A DNA stretch of 39,618 bases from Veronia pacifica. Its GTDB lineage: Bacteria; Pseudomonadota; Gammaproteobacteria; Enterobacterales; Vibrionaceae. The notes beneath the pieces were generated by a model. The model saw only the letters and a program-made list of their open reading frames with translations, searched no databases and was not told where the DNA came from. This document shows, piece by piece, positions 20,116-28,624 of this stretch (positions within the stretch are counted from its first letter, which is position 1; every line of letters starts with the position of its first letter). The stretch lies in the NCBI RefSeq assembly GCF_001707825.1, contig NZ_LYBM01000046.1, positions 1 to 39,618 on the forward strand. Reading direction: 5' to 3'. Both the position numbers and the translations under genes were made by a program.

Positions 20116-20859
20116 ATGTTAACAATTAGTGATTTAGCAGCGCAGATAGACGATAAGCAGATCCTTAAAGGTATTAATCTTTCGGTTAATCCTGGAGAGG
20201 TGCACGCAATCATGGGGCCAAATGGTTCAGGCAAAAGTACGCTCGCCTCAACGCTTGCGGGTCGAGATGACTTTGAAGTGACCGGTGGAAGCGTCACATT
20301 TAATGGAAAGGACCTACTTGATCTCGACCCGGATGAGAGAGCTGGGGAGGGCGTGTTCCTTGCGTTTCAATACCCGGTTGAAATTCCCGGTGTCAGTAAC
20401 CATGTATTTCTACAGGCAGCGGTAAATGCTGTAAGAAAATATCGCGACCTACCCGAACTTGAACGCTTCGAGCTGGCGGACTTGATTGACGACAAAATTG
20501 AGCTGCTAAATATGCCGGAAGATTTACTTTCTCGGTCGGTGAATGTTGGCTTTTCAGGCGGTGAAAAGAAGCGGAATGACATCTTGCAGATGGCGGTTCT
20601 TGACCCGACACTGTGCATTTTGGACGAGACCGATTCCGGCTTGGACATTGATGCATTGAAAGAGGTGTCAAATGGCGTCAACAGCCTGAGGGATGGCAAG
20701 CGCTCTTTTATTATCGTTACCCATTATCAGAGGATACTCAATTACATTAAGCCAGATTTTGTCCACGTTCTCTACGAAGGAAAAATCATAAAATCTGGTG
20801 ATTTTTCGATGGTAGCGGAACTGGAGGAGAAGGGCTATGGCTGGCTCACCGGTGAATAA
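20116..20859 (+). CDS. sufC: Fe-S assembly ATPase SufC
   Basis: Soluble ABC-type ATPase driving conformational change in SufBC2D. 247 residues. Walker A GPNGSGKST at 34-42, Q-loop region LAFQYPVEIPGV, signature FSGGEKKRN, Walker B CILDETDSGLD and the H-loop TH of VTHYQR are all intact. The ILDETDSG form of Walker B is characteristic of SufC. Its end overlaps sufD by 23 bases. Confidence 0.95.
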   Translation: MLTISDLAAQIDDKQILKGINLSVNPGEVHAIMGPNGSGKSTLASTLAGRDDFEVTGGSVTFNGKDLLDLDPDERAGEGVFLAFQYPVEIPGVSNHVFLQAAVNAVRKYRDLPELERFELADLIDDKIELLNMPEDLLSRSVNVGFSGGEKKRNDILQMAVLDPTLCILDETDSGLDIDALKEVSNGVNSLRDGKRSFIIVTHYQRILNYIKPDFVHVLYEGKIIKSGDFSMVAELEEKGYGWLTGE

Positions 20860-22126
20860 TAATCCCGAGTTAGTATTGAAACGCCTTAAGTCTGGTAGGG
20901 AAGATGATTTTGATGATTATGCCAATGCACATTGGTTAAATGCGATTGATCTTGGTTTACCGGGTAAGAAAGACGAAGATTGGAAATATACGTCTTTAGA
21001 CGCGTTCAGCGAGCTTGATTTTACCGGCAATCGCTACGCAGCTCTGACCAAAGCGGGTGTAGACCAACATAGGTTGGATTTTGATTCATACCTGTTGACC
21101 TTCGTTGATGGTGAATTCCGCCCGGCATTGAGCGATTTTGATCAAGATGATATTCAGGTCGTCCCGCTGAGTGACAGTACAAAACAGCAATTACCTGAGC
21201 CTGTGTTGCCGGAATTTTTCCTTCATGTGACTGAGGCATTAAATCAATCCGGCGTCAGTATTCATGTATCTGGCAGTGCAGAGAAACCTATTTATGTTCT
21301 AAATATGGTGTCGCAGTGTCAGCAAGGAATGAGCCATATTCGCAATCATCTTAGTATTGCATCTGGCGGTGAAGCCTGCGTGATCGAACACCTTGTCTCA
21401 CTCACAGAACCGTTCTGTGACAAACGGGTTGATGGAAATGGTCACTTTACCAGCTCTCGACTGACGATGAATGTTGGCGATAATGCGAAACTTGACCATT
21501 ACAAGCTCATTCAGGGTGCGGACAGACACTTTCATTTCGGACACAATGATATTCGCGCGGGTCGTGATACTCGAGTTCAAAGCCAGACATTTTTGTTATC
21601 TGGAAAGATGATAAGACATCACACCAGTGCTGTGTTGGATGGTGAAAACTCTGAGTTGATGATCAACAGCCTGAGTTTACCTTGTGATGGACAAACCTAC
21701 GATACCCGTTCGTATCTGGAACACAACAAAAGCCATTGTAATAGTCATCAGCTACACAAAATTATCGCCCAAGACACAGCCAAAGCAGTGTTCAACGGCA
21801 TGATCAAGGTTGCTCCGAATGCACTGAAAACCGATGGTCAGATGGACAACCATAATTTGTTACTCAGTGATGACGCTGAGGTGAATACCAAGCCACAACT
21901 CGAAATATATGCCGATGACGTAAAGTGCAGCCATGGCACAACGACAGGTTCACTGAGTTCAGAGCAACTTTTTTATCTGCGCACCCGTGGTATTGAAAAA
22001 GTAGAAGCAGAGCGTTTAATTACCCAGGCATTTGCAGGCGAAGTAACGGAAGCCATTGAGATTCCTGATATTCAGGAATACGTATTCAGGTTAGTGCTCG
22101 AAAAGCTTGCTAAGGAGCCATTATGA
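20837..22126 (+). CDS. sufD: Fe-S scaffold subunit SufD
   Basis: SufB paralogue in the SufBC2D scaffold, required for iron entry. 429 residues. The C-terminal core shows DDVKCSHGTTTG, whose His corresponds to the functionally important His360 of E. coli SufD, and QLFYLRTRGIEKVEAERLI. The start is inside the end of sufC (23-base overlap) with GAGGAGAAGGG upstream. Its stop overlaps the sufS start. Confidence 0.93.
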   Translation: MAGSPVNNNPELVLKRLKSGREDDFDDYANAHWLNAIDLGLPGKKDEDWKYTSLDAFSELDFTGNRYAALTKAGVDQHRLDFDSYLLTFVDGEFRPALSDFDQDDIQVVPLSDSTKQQLPEPVLPEFFLHVTEALNQSGVSIHVSGSAEKPIYVLNMVSQCQQGMSHIRNHLSIASGGEACVIEHLVSLTEPFCDKRVDGNGHFTSSRLTMNVGDNAKLDHYKLIQGADRHFHFGHNDIRAGRDTRVQSQTFLLSGKMIRHHTSAVLDGENSELMINSLSLPCDGQTYDTRSYLEHNKSHCNSHQLHKIIAQDTAKAVFNGMIKVAPNALKTDGQMDNHNLLLSDDAEVNTKPQLEIYADDVKCSHGTTTGSLSSEQLFYLRTRGIEKVEAERLITQAFAGEVTEAIEIPDIQEYVFRLVLEKLAKEPL

Positions 22127-23349
22127 TGAGTCCAGAGATAGGGCATATCCGCAGCCAATTTCCCACGCTTGATCAAGAATTTAATCACAGAAAACTGGTT
22201 TACCTCGACAGTGCGGCAACGTCGCAAAAGCCAAACCGGGTAATTGAACGAACGGACAGTTACTATCGGATGCAAAATGCTGCGGTTCACAGAGGTGTGC
22301 ATCATCTCAGTGCTAATGCAACGGATATGATGGAGCAGGTCAGGGATCAGGTTAAACGGTTCCTCAATGCTGCTGAGCGCGAAGAAATAGTATTTGTTCA
22401 CGGCACCACACACGCTATCAATTTGGTTGCAAATTCGTATGGTCGTTTGGCGATGAAGGAAGGTGATGAAGTTATCATCACCGAGATGGAACATCACGCG
22501 AACATAGTACCGTGGCAGTTACTCGCCAAATCTATGGGTATTAAAGTGGTGGTCTGGAAAATAGAACCAGACGGTACGCTTAATCTAAATACATTGAAAG
22601 ACCTGCTTAACCAGCGAACACAGTTACTTGCATTAACCCATGTCTCAAATGTTCTGGGTACGGTGAACCCTGTTAACGATATCATCAGCATTGCCAAGCA
22701 AAATGGTACCAAAGTACTGATTGATGGCGCTCAGTCGGTCATGCATCAATCTATAGATGTGCAGTCGCTGGATTGTGATTTTTATGTCTTTTCAGGTCAC
22801 AAGCTTTATGGTCCTACAGGAATAGGTGTGCTTTATGGACGTAAACACCTACTAGACCAAATGCCCCCTTGGGAGGGTGGTGGCGCAATGATTGATGAGG
22901 TTCGTCTTGATGGCGAAACGACATTTAATGAGTCACCGTGGCGTTTTGAAGCTGGCTCGCCGAATGTGGCAGGTATTATTGGTCTTGGCGAAGCGATCAG
23001 TTTTGTTGAAGAGATTGGTTTTGAGCTGATTCAACAACATGAATCGGCCCTGATGAGTGCTGCGATGCAGAGGTTGTCGGAAATACCAGATATCACTATT
23101 TACGGACCCACTCACAAATCTGGTGTGATAGCATTTAATCTTGGCGATTTACATCCATTTGACGTTGGTAGTTTTCTTGATCGATATGGCGTTGCAATTC
23201 GCACTGGTCACCATTGTGCAATGCCCTTGATGCATCGTTACCAGGTGCCTGCTATGTGTCGCGCGTCTATAGCGATATATAACAATAAGGAAGATATCAA
23301 AGCCTTATGCGAAGGTCTTGAGCGAATTCGCGCTTTACTGATGTCGTGA
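22123..23349 (+). CDS. sufS: Cysteine desulfurase
   Basis: PLP enzyme that removes sulfur from cysteine to form a persulfide for SufE. 408 residues. Visible are EMEHHANIVPWQ (PLP-stacking His), DGAQSVMH, SGHKLYGPTGIGVLYG with the Schiff-base Lys, and RTGHHCAMPLM with the catalytic Cys. Two tandem ATG codons at 22123 and 22126 are possible starts; AAGGAG at 22112-22117 favours the first. It overlaps the sufD stop by four bases. Confidence 0.95.
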   Translation: MMSPEIGHIRSQFPTLDQEFNHRKLVYLDSAATSQKPNRVIERTDSYYRMQNAAVHRGVHHLSANATDMMEQVRDQVKRFLNAAEREEIVFVHGTTHAINLVANSYGRLAMKEGDEVIITEMEHHANIVPWQLLAKSMGIKVVVWKIEPDGTLNLNTLKDLLNQRTQLLALTHVSNVLGTVNPVNDIISIAKQNGTKVLIDGAQSVMHQSIDVQSLDCDFYVFSGHKLYGPTGIGVLYGRKHLLDQMPPWEGGGAMIDEVRLDGETTFNESPWRFEAGSPNVAGIIGLGEAISFVEEIGFELIQQHESALMSAAMQRLSEIPDITIYGPTHKSGVIAFNLGDLHPFDVGSFLDRYGVAIRTGHHCAMPLMHRYQVPAMCRASIAIYNNKEDIKALCEGLERIRALLMS

Positions 23350-23380
23350 GTTGATTTGATGAATGAGCAAGGAGTAATTC

Positions 23381-23782
23381 TTGAATAGTGACAGGTTAAT
23401 TAAGAACTTTAGCCGTTGTATTGATTGGGAAGACAAATACCTTTACATCATTTCTTTGGGGGAGAAATTCGCATGTCTTCCCCCAGAAGAGCAGGTACCA
23501 GGGAACGCTATTTCAGGGTGCCAAAGTAAAGTTTGGATCACGGTAAACGTGGTAGATGGTAAGATCGAACTGGCTGGGAACAGTGATGCAGCGCTGGTGA
23601 AAGGTCTGGTTGCTATGGTGATTATTGTGCTCAGCGGGAAGACACCAGACCAATTACTTGAGACCGACATAAAAAAGATTTTCGCTGATATGGGGCTTGC
23701 CTTACAGCTTACACCTGCCCGTAATCAGGGGCTCGAATCAATGATCAGAACGATTTACAGTCAGGTTCAAGCGCTGTCCTAA
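23381..23782 (+). CDS. sufE: Sulfur acceptor for SufS, TTG start
   Basis: Takes the persulfide from SufS and delivers it to SufBCD. 133 residues. The acceptor is Cys47 in ISGCQSKVW. The protein begins at TTG (23381): AAGGAG lies six bases upstream and no suitable ATG is nearby, so the unusual start is well supported. Last suf gene, 31 bases after sufS. No obvious hairpin terminator separates it from the convergent gene ending at 23819. Confidence 0.93.
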   Translation: MNSDRLIKNFSRCIDWEDKYLYIISLGEKFACLPPEEQVPGNAISGCQSKVWITVNVVDGKIELAGNSDAALVKGLVAMVIIVLSGKTPDQLLETDIKKIFADMGLALQLTPARNQGLESMIRTIYSQVQALS

Positions 23783-23818
23783 ACTTGCCTTCGTTCGAGA
23801 GGGCCTGCGATACATATA

Positions 23819-24220
23819 CTATTGTAATGATGACCTTTGTACGAAATCAGTGCAGAGGATTTTTGCTTTCTCGGTGATATCATACTCTTTGTATAACTCA
23901 CAGGTCCTCGTGAGTGTTTCTCTCGCAAATTTTCTGCTCAGCATACGGCATGAAAGAGAGTTGTCTTTATTGTTCAGTTCAGACATCATTCGACAATATA
24001 TCTTGCGCAGCCCTTGTAAGTAGCGGGTATCGTCACCGTTTTCTCTTGATAAATCTGCCATTCTCATACAGCAATCAAAGTATTCCATAAGGAGGTGAAC
24101 TTTTGCGCCAGACCGATTCAGGTTGTTCTCCGCATTAAAAAAATCCAGAGTGACTTCTCGTAGCTGCTCTTTGTATTCATCAATACCCTGATCGAGCCAA
24201 GAACTGACAGTGAATGTCAT
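23819..24220 (-). CDS. Unrecognised protein with a Fur-box promoter
   Basis: About 133 residues, not recognised. It is predicted soluble and largely helical, rich in charged residues, with Cys and Met scattered (LLMEYFDCCMRMADLS at about 44-59; KIYCRMMSELNN). No signal peptide or membrane segment is visible. GGAGG five bases before the ATG at 24220 fixes the start; two in-frame starts further upstream lack such a site. The Fur box at 24255-24269 is about 35 bases upstream of the start codon, so iron-repressed expression is likely. Convergent with sufE across a 36-base gap. A role in iron limitation is inferred from this context only. Confidence 0.7.
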   Translation of the reverse strand: MTFTVSSWLDQGIDEYKEQLREVTLDFFNAENNLNRSGAKVHLLMEYFDCCMRMADLSRENGDDTRYLQGLRKIYCRMMSELNNKDNSLSCRMLSRKFARETLTRTCELYKEYDITEKAKILCTDFVQRSSLQ

Positions 24221-24254
24221 AAGCTCCTCCATCCCTAACTTCATCAGTAGTTAA

Positions 24255-24269
24255 TGATAATGATTATTA
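24255..24269 (-). promoter_or_regulatory. Fur box upstream of the unrecognised gene
   Basis: TGATAATGATTATTA matches TGATAAT-N-ATTATCA at 14 of 15 positions. It lies between the minus-strand gene starting at 24220 and a divergent tiny reading frame at 24331, so either or both could be iron-regulated. Confidence 0.75.
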
Positions 24270-24538
24270 TTCAAAAGTAAATTACTCTTGTGATGGAATA
24301 TGAGCAGGTCGAGATAGGGGAGGCATTATTATGATGAAAAGATATTTTTACTTTGTACAACATGAAAACTATCTCTATTGAGAGACGTCCTCTTGTTTAA
24401 AAATAAGAATGAGAAATGAAAATTTTCACCGTTTTAACCTAAACGGACGAGCCTATTTTGTTGGTCGGACAAGAATTTTGCTGCTCTCACTCAACAGTAG
24501 AGTAATGAATAAAGGATAGTTAGCTAGGGAAGAGAAAT
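24270..24538. other. Intergenic stretch with a possible 16-codon reading frame
   Basis: No recognisable gene. A 16-codon frame at 24331-24381 on the plus strand (MMKRYFYFVQHENYLY) has GGGGAGG about seven bases upstream, a strong ribosome site for so short a frame. Nothing else stands out except AT-rich sequence. Whether the peptide is made cannot be judged from sequence. Confidence 0.3.
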
Positions 24539-24565
24539 AAAAAAGCACCCGAAGGTGCTTTTTTA
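24539..24565. terminator. Rho-independent terminator of yccA
   Basis: GCACC (24545-24549), loop CGAA, GGTGC (24554-24558), flanked by an A run and six T. On the minus strand it lies about 22 bases beyond the yccA stop; its symmetry makes it bidirectional. Confidence 0.88.
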
Positions 24566-24586
24566 AAGCTAAGTGCGAGGACTATA

Positions 24587-25252
24587 TTAGTCGTCACCAC
24601 CCATCACACCCAGAATCTGAAGCAGACTGAGGAACAGGTTGTAGATTGACACATACAGAGCAACCGTTGCAGAGATATAGTTGGTTTCACCACCGCGAAC
24701 GATAGACTGCGTTGTAAGCAGAATTACACCTGTAGAGAACAGGACAAACAGACCACTAATTGCCAGTGACAGCATTGGGAGCTGTAGGAAGATATTTGCA
24801 ACCATTCCGACCAGCAGAACAACAAAGCCTGCCATCAGCATACCGCCAAGGAACGACAGATCTCTCTTTGTAGTCAGTGCATAGAATGAACATGCAAGGA
24901 AAGTAATGGCTGTACCACCTAACGCTGGGGTGATCGCCCAACCCATTCCAGCACCGATGTACATGTTTAGTATCGGACCAAGCGTATAACCCATAAAGCC
25001 TGTCAGCAGGAAGGTAAACACCAAGCCCATCGCGTTATCGCGGTTTTTCTCGGTCAAAAACAGCAGGCCGTAGAAGCCAACCAAAGTAATGATGAGACCG
25101 GGATGAGGAAGATTAAAGGCCATCGCTACGCCTGCAACGACAGCTGACCATAGCAATGTCATGGACAGTAGCGCGTAAGTGTTACGCAGAACTTTGTTGG
25201 TCGCCAGTACACTCTCTTGTGTCTGATTTCGGGTGACTATACGATCATTCAT
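24587..25252 (-). CDS. yccA: BAX inhibitor-1 / YccA family membrane protein
   Basis: Inner-membrane protein with about seven transmembrane helices. In E. coli YccA is a modulator and substrate of the FtsH protease. 221 residues, E. coli length. Characteristic stretches are NKVLRNTYALLSMTL near the N-terminus, SFLGGMLMAGFVVLLVGMVA mid-protein and GGETNYISATVALYVSIYN near the end. The start at 25252 has CGGAG seven bases upstream; an in-frame codon at 25282 is less likely. In E. coli it follows tusE; here about 7 kb of suf and iron-regulated-looking DNA intervene. Confidence 0.92.
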   Translation of the reverse strand: MNDRIVTRNQTQESVLATNKVLRNTYALLSMTLLWSAVVAGVAMAFNLPHPGLIITLVGFYGLLFLTEKNRDNAMGLVFTFLLTGFMGYTLGPILNMYIGAGMGWAITPALGGTAITFLACSFYALTTKRDLSFLGGMLMAGFVVLLVGMVANIFLQLPMLSLAISGLFVLFSTGVILLTTQSIVRGGETNYISATVALYVSIYNLFLSLLQILGVMGGDD

Positions 25253-25428
25253 AGTATTCTCCGAGAATGGTTTCCTTGCCAAAATAGTAATGTCTTATAA
25301 TACGACAGTTATGGGTGCAAACGCTCACCTTTTCAAGTGTTCGGGTCGCAAAATACCATTTTCCTGTCTCCAAAGTAATTTAACGCGCTGATATGACAGA
25401 CTTTGTTACAATATTAGGCCTTTCAAAT

Positions 25429-25456
25429 AAAAAAGCGGCCATGATTGACCGCTACT
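25429..25456 (-). terminator. Rho-independent terminator of the aap operon
   Basis: On the minus strand AGCGGTC pairs with GGCCGCT (one G-T wobble) and is followed by a run of six T. It lies just past the aapP stop and closes the four-gene importer operon. Confidence 0.85.
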
Positions 25457-25463
25457 TTTGCTG

Positions 25464-26216
25464 TTAATGATGGAGTATTTGACTTAAAAAGAGTTGAGTC
25501 CGGTCAGATTGCGGATTGTTGAAGAACTCCTCAGGGACGTTTTCTTCGATAATTTCACCTGCATCCATAAAAATAACCCGGTCAGCAACCTCTTTGGCGA
25601 AGCCCATTTCATGTGTCACGCACAACATGGTCATTCCTTCATTAGCCAGCTCAACCATGACATCGAGTACTTCTCTTACCATTTCAGGATCGAGGGCTGA
25701 TGTTGGCTCATCGAACAGCATGACATTAGGATTCATACACAGTGAGCGCGCAATAGCGACGCGTTGCTGTTGACCACCTGAAAGTTGTCCAGGGTATTTA
25801 CTGGCCTGTTCCGGAATTTTTACGCGTTCGAGATACTTCATTGCAACCTGTTCAGCCTCATCTTTAGGCATTTTCTTTACCCAGATTGGCGCAAGTGTGC
25901 AGTTTTCCAACACAGTCAGATGTGGAAAAAGGTTAAAGTGCTGGAAACACATACCGACTTCTTTTCTGACTTGCTCGATATTTTTCAGATCATCAGTTAA
26001 CTCAGTGCCAGACACAACGATCTGACCTTGCTGATGCTCTTCCAACCGGTTGATACAGCGAATCATGGTTGACTTACCAGACCCTGACGGGCCACATATG
26101 ACAATTTTTTCGCCTTTCGCTACAGACAGATTGATGTTCTTCAGTACATGAAATTGCCCGTACCACTTGTTTACGTCATTCAGCTCAATAACAGGAGCAT
26201 TCGGAGACTGCGTCAT
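25464..26216 (-). CDS. aapP: General L-amino acid ABC importer, ATPase
   Basis: ATPase of a polar amino-acid importer, 250 residues. Walker [10 protein letters not shown] at 42-50, Q-loop [15 protein letters not shown], signature LSGGQQQR, Walker [13 protein letters not shown] and H-loop VTHEMGFA are intact. It is the last gene in the order aapJ, aapQ, aapM, aapP, matching the Rhizobium general amino-acid permease, and follows aapM by 21 bases. Confidence 0.92.
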   Translation of the reverse strand: MTQSPNAPVIELNDVNKWYGQFHVLKNINLSVAKGEKIVICGPSGSGKSTMIRCINRLEEHQQGQIVVSGTELTDDLKNIEQVRKEVGMCFQHFNLFPHLTVLENCTLAPIWVKKMPKDEAEQVAMKYLERVKIPEQASKYPGQLSGGQQQRVAIARSLCMNPNVMLFDEPTSALDPEMVREVLDVMVELANEGMTMLCVTHEMGFAKEVADRVIFMDAGEIIEENVPEEFFNNPQSDRTQLFLSQILHH

Positions 26217-26237
26217 AATTTCTTCCTTGAACCTATT

Positions 26238-27338
26238 TTATCGTTTATGTCCGGTGTGGAGCTTATTCTCAAGATAAATGCTGTAACGGGACATCCCGAA
26301 ACAGAACACCCAGAATACGACGCCAACAAAGACATAACTTTCGGTTTCAAATCCAAGCCATTTAGGATCTGTATTGGCTGACTGACCAATACCCAAAACA
26401 TCAAACATACCAATGATCAATACCAAGCTGGTATCTTTAAACAGCCCAATAAAGGTGTTCACAATCGACGGTATGGTGATTTTTAGCGCTTGGGGCAAGA
26501 TAATCAGGCCCGTTTTCTTCCAGTAGCTTAGGCCGAGTGCATCAGCTGCCTCATATTGTCCCTTGGGTATGGCTTGCAGGCCACCACGAACAACTTCTGC
26601 CATGTATGCTGCGGAGAAAAGCACAACACCGATCAATGCTCTGAACAGCTTGTCGGTTTCCGCTTCCCCTGACATAAACAACGGCAACATTACCGATGCC
26701 ATAAACAACACTGTTATGAGGGGAACTCCTCGCCAAATCTCGATGTAGACGGTACATAAACTGCGAATGACCGGCATATCTGAGCGTCGACCGAGGGCGA
26801 GTACAATACCGATAGGCAATGAAACAACAATACCGACTATTGCAATGACCAGCGTAATTAATAGTCCGCCCCACAGATGAGTTTGAACAACCTCAAGCCC
26901 CCATATGCCGCCATAAAGGAGGTAAGTCGCGAAGACGGGGAAAGGGATGATAAATACGAGCCAGATAAGCGTGCGATATGGTGTTTTCTCATATGCCAGC
27001 AAGCCAACAAACATAGCGAGCATGGCGTAAAACAGTTGTGGTCGCCATAATTCAGATTCTGGATAGAAACCAAACATAAACTGATTAAAGCGTACATTAA
27101 TGAACACCCAGCAGGCACCTTCACGGGAGCAGTCTGCGCGAGTTGAACCTACCCAGTCAGCATTGAGAAATGCCCATTCAGCTAAGGCGTAAATTCCCTC
27201 AAAGGCCAAGTAAATCAAGACCAGAGAGATGATAGTGTTTGACGGTGTTGAGAATAGGTTTTGTCTGAACCAGCCTATCACACCAATAGTGTTTGCAGGA
27301 GGCGGTAGGTCTGGCTGAAATTCATGTTTATTGGTCAT
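26238..27338 (-). CDS. aapM: General L-amino acid ABC importer, permease AapM
   Basis: Inner-membrane permease of the His/Glu/Gln group, 366 residues, with several membrane segments before a conserved transport core. The EAA-like loop EAADALGLSYWKKTGLIILP is visible in the C-terminal half, preceded by AYMAEVVRGGLQAIPKGQY. The ATG follows the aapQ stop by two bases, with GAGAGG within the end of aapQ as ribosome site, so the two are coupled. It should dimerise with AapQ. Confidence 0.92.
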   Translation of the reverse strand: MTNKHEFQPDLPPPANTIGVIGWFRQNLFSTPSNTIISLVLIYLAFEGIYALAEWAFLNADWVGSTRADCSREGACWVFINVRFNQFMFGFYPESELWRPQLFYAMLAMFVGLLAYEKTPYRTLIWLVFIIPFPVFATYLLYGGIWGLEVVQTHLWGGLLITLVIAIVGIVVSLPIGIVLALGRRSDMPVIRSLCTVYIEIWRGVPLITVLFMASVMLPLFMSGEAETDKLFRALIGVVLFSAAYMAEVVRGGLQAIPKGQYEAADALGLSYWKKTGLIILPQALKITIPSIVNTFIGLFKDTSLVLIIGMFDVLGIGQSANTDPKWLGFETESYVFVGVVFWVFCFGMSRYSIYLENKLHTGHKR

Positions 27339-27340
27339 AA

Positions 27341-28546
27341 TTACCTCTCAACCAATGCAACTTTTGCGTTGTAGATATTCATCAACATCGACGTCAGCAG
27401 GCTCAGTGTCAGATAAACAGCCATGGTCATAGCGATTATCTCTATAGCCTGTCCCGTCTGGTTCAGCGTGGTTCCCGCAAATACAGACACAAGATCAGGA
27501 TACCCAATAGCCATTGCCAATGAGGAGTTCTTGGTGAGATTCAGGTACTGACTAGTCAAAGGGGGAATAATTACCCTCAGTGCCTGAGGGATAACCACAA
27601 GACTTAACGTCCTGCCCCTGCTCAAGCCAAGCGCCATCGACGCCTCAGTTTGTCCATGACTGACTGCATTAATACCGGAGCGAACGATTTCAGCGATAAA
27701 TGACGCAGTATAAATGGACAAGGCAAGAGTCAGTGCGGCCAGTTCAGGAATGATGGTAACACCGCCCCTAAAATTGAAACCTTTCAACTCAGGATAGTCT
27801 ATGGATACTGGCATTCCGCTTGCCAAATATGCAAGGAAAGGTAATCCGATGATCACCGCCAGTGAAATGGTGAATACGGGTGTTTGCTGACCCGTCAGGT
27901 CTTGTTTGTTGCGTGCCCACTTAGCAAATCCGAGACAGAAAATAATCGCAACAAGGAGTGCGATGCCTATCCACATTGAACCTTGCTCAAAGACAGGACT
28001 TGCCATGTAAAGTCCTCTGACATTCAGGAACAACCATTCACCCACGCTAATGCTTTGTCTGGGAGAGGGTAGAGTCTGCAGAACGGCAAAGTACCAAAAG
28101 AAAATTTGAAGAAGAAGGGGGATATTTCGAAATGTCTCAATGTAAACGGCGGCAAAACGACTAAGTAACCAGTTTTTCGACAATCTGGCGACGCCCATCA
28201 GGAAGCCAAGAATCGTCGCGAATGCGATACCAAGTACGGATACCAGTGCCGTATTTAAAAGACCAACAAAGAATGTTCGTCCGTATGAATGAGTAGAGTC
28301 ATACTCAATCAAACTCTGACCAATACCAAAGCCCGCTGTTTCAGTTAGGAAACCAAATCCCGTTGCGATACCTCGTGATTCTAAATTGGTGAGTGCGTTG
28401 TTCACTATGGTGTAAAAAAAGAAGACCAGAGCAAGAACTGCAAGTACCTGAAAGAGGATGGAGCGAAACGTGGGATTGTAGAGAAGGTTTTGATTTTTTC
28501 CCTGTTCCGGCTTGTTTGCCGAATTACTTGTATGATGTGCTGTCAT
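27341..28546 (-). CDS. aapQ: General L-amino acid ABC importer, permease AapQ
   Basis: Partner permease, about 401 residues, matching the roughly 400 of Rhizobium AapQ. A long N-terminal region with membrane segments and an extended periplasmic loop precedes the core, which has the loop EASMALGLSRGRTLSLVVIP and AEIVRSGINAVSHGQ. The start at 28546 (MTAHHTSN) has GAGG about nine bases upstream; in-frame codons at 28594 and 28567 would add a non-conserved leader. It lies 78 bases after aapJ. Confidence 0.9.
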   Translation of the reverse strand: MTAHHTSNSANKPEQGKNQNLLYNPTFRSILFQVLAVLALVFFFYTIVNNALTNLESRGIATGFGFLTETAGFGIGQSLIEYDSTHSYGRTFFVGLLNTALVSVLGIAFATILGFLMGVARLSKNWLLSRFAAVYIETFRNIPLLLQIFFWYFAVLQTLPSPRQSISVGEWLFLNVRGLYMASPVFEQGSMWIGIALLVAIIFCLGFAKWARNKQDLTGQQTPVFTISLAVIIGLPFLAYLASGMPVSIDYPELKGFNFRGGVTIIPELAALTLALSIYTASFIAEIVRSGINAVSHGQTEASMALGLSRGRTLSLVVIPQALRVIIPPLTSQYLNLTKNSSLAMAIGYPDLVSVFAGTTLNQTGQAIEIIAMTMAVYLTLSLLTSMLMNIYNAKVALVER

Positions 28547-28624
28547 AGAACTGCAACCTCTATGCATTTTGAGCGAAACTGGGCACGTCTCCATGCCCAG
28601 TTTCGTAAAGGTGTATGAGGCTGA

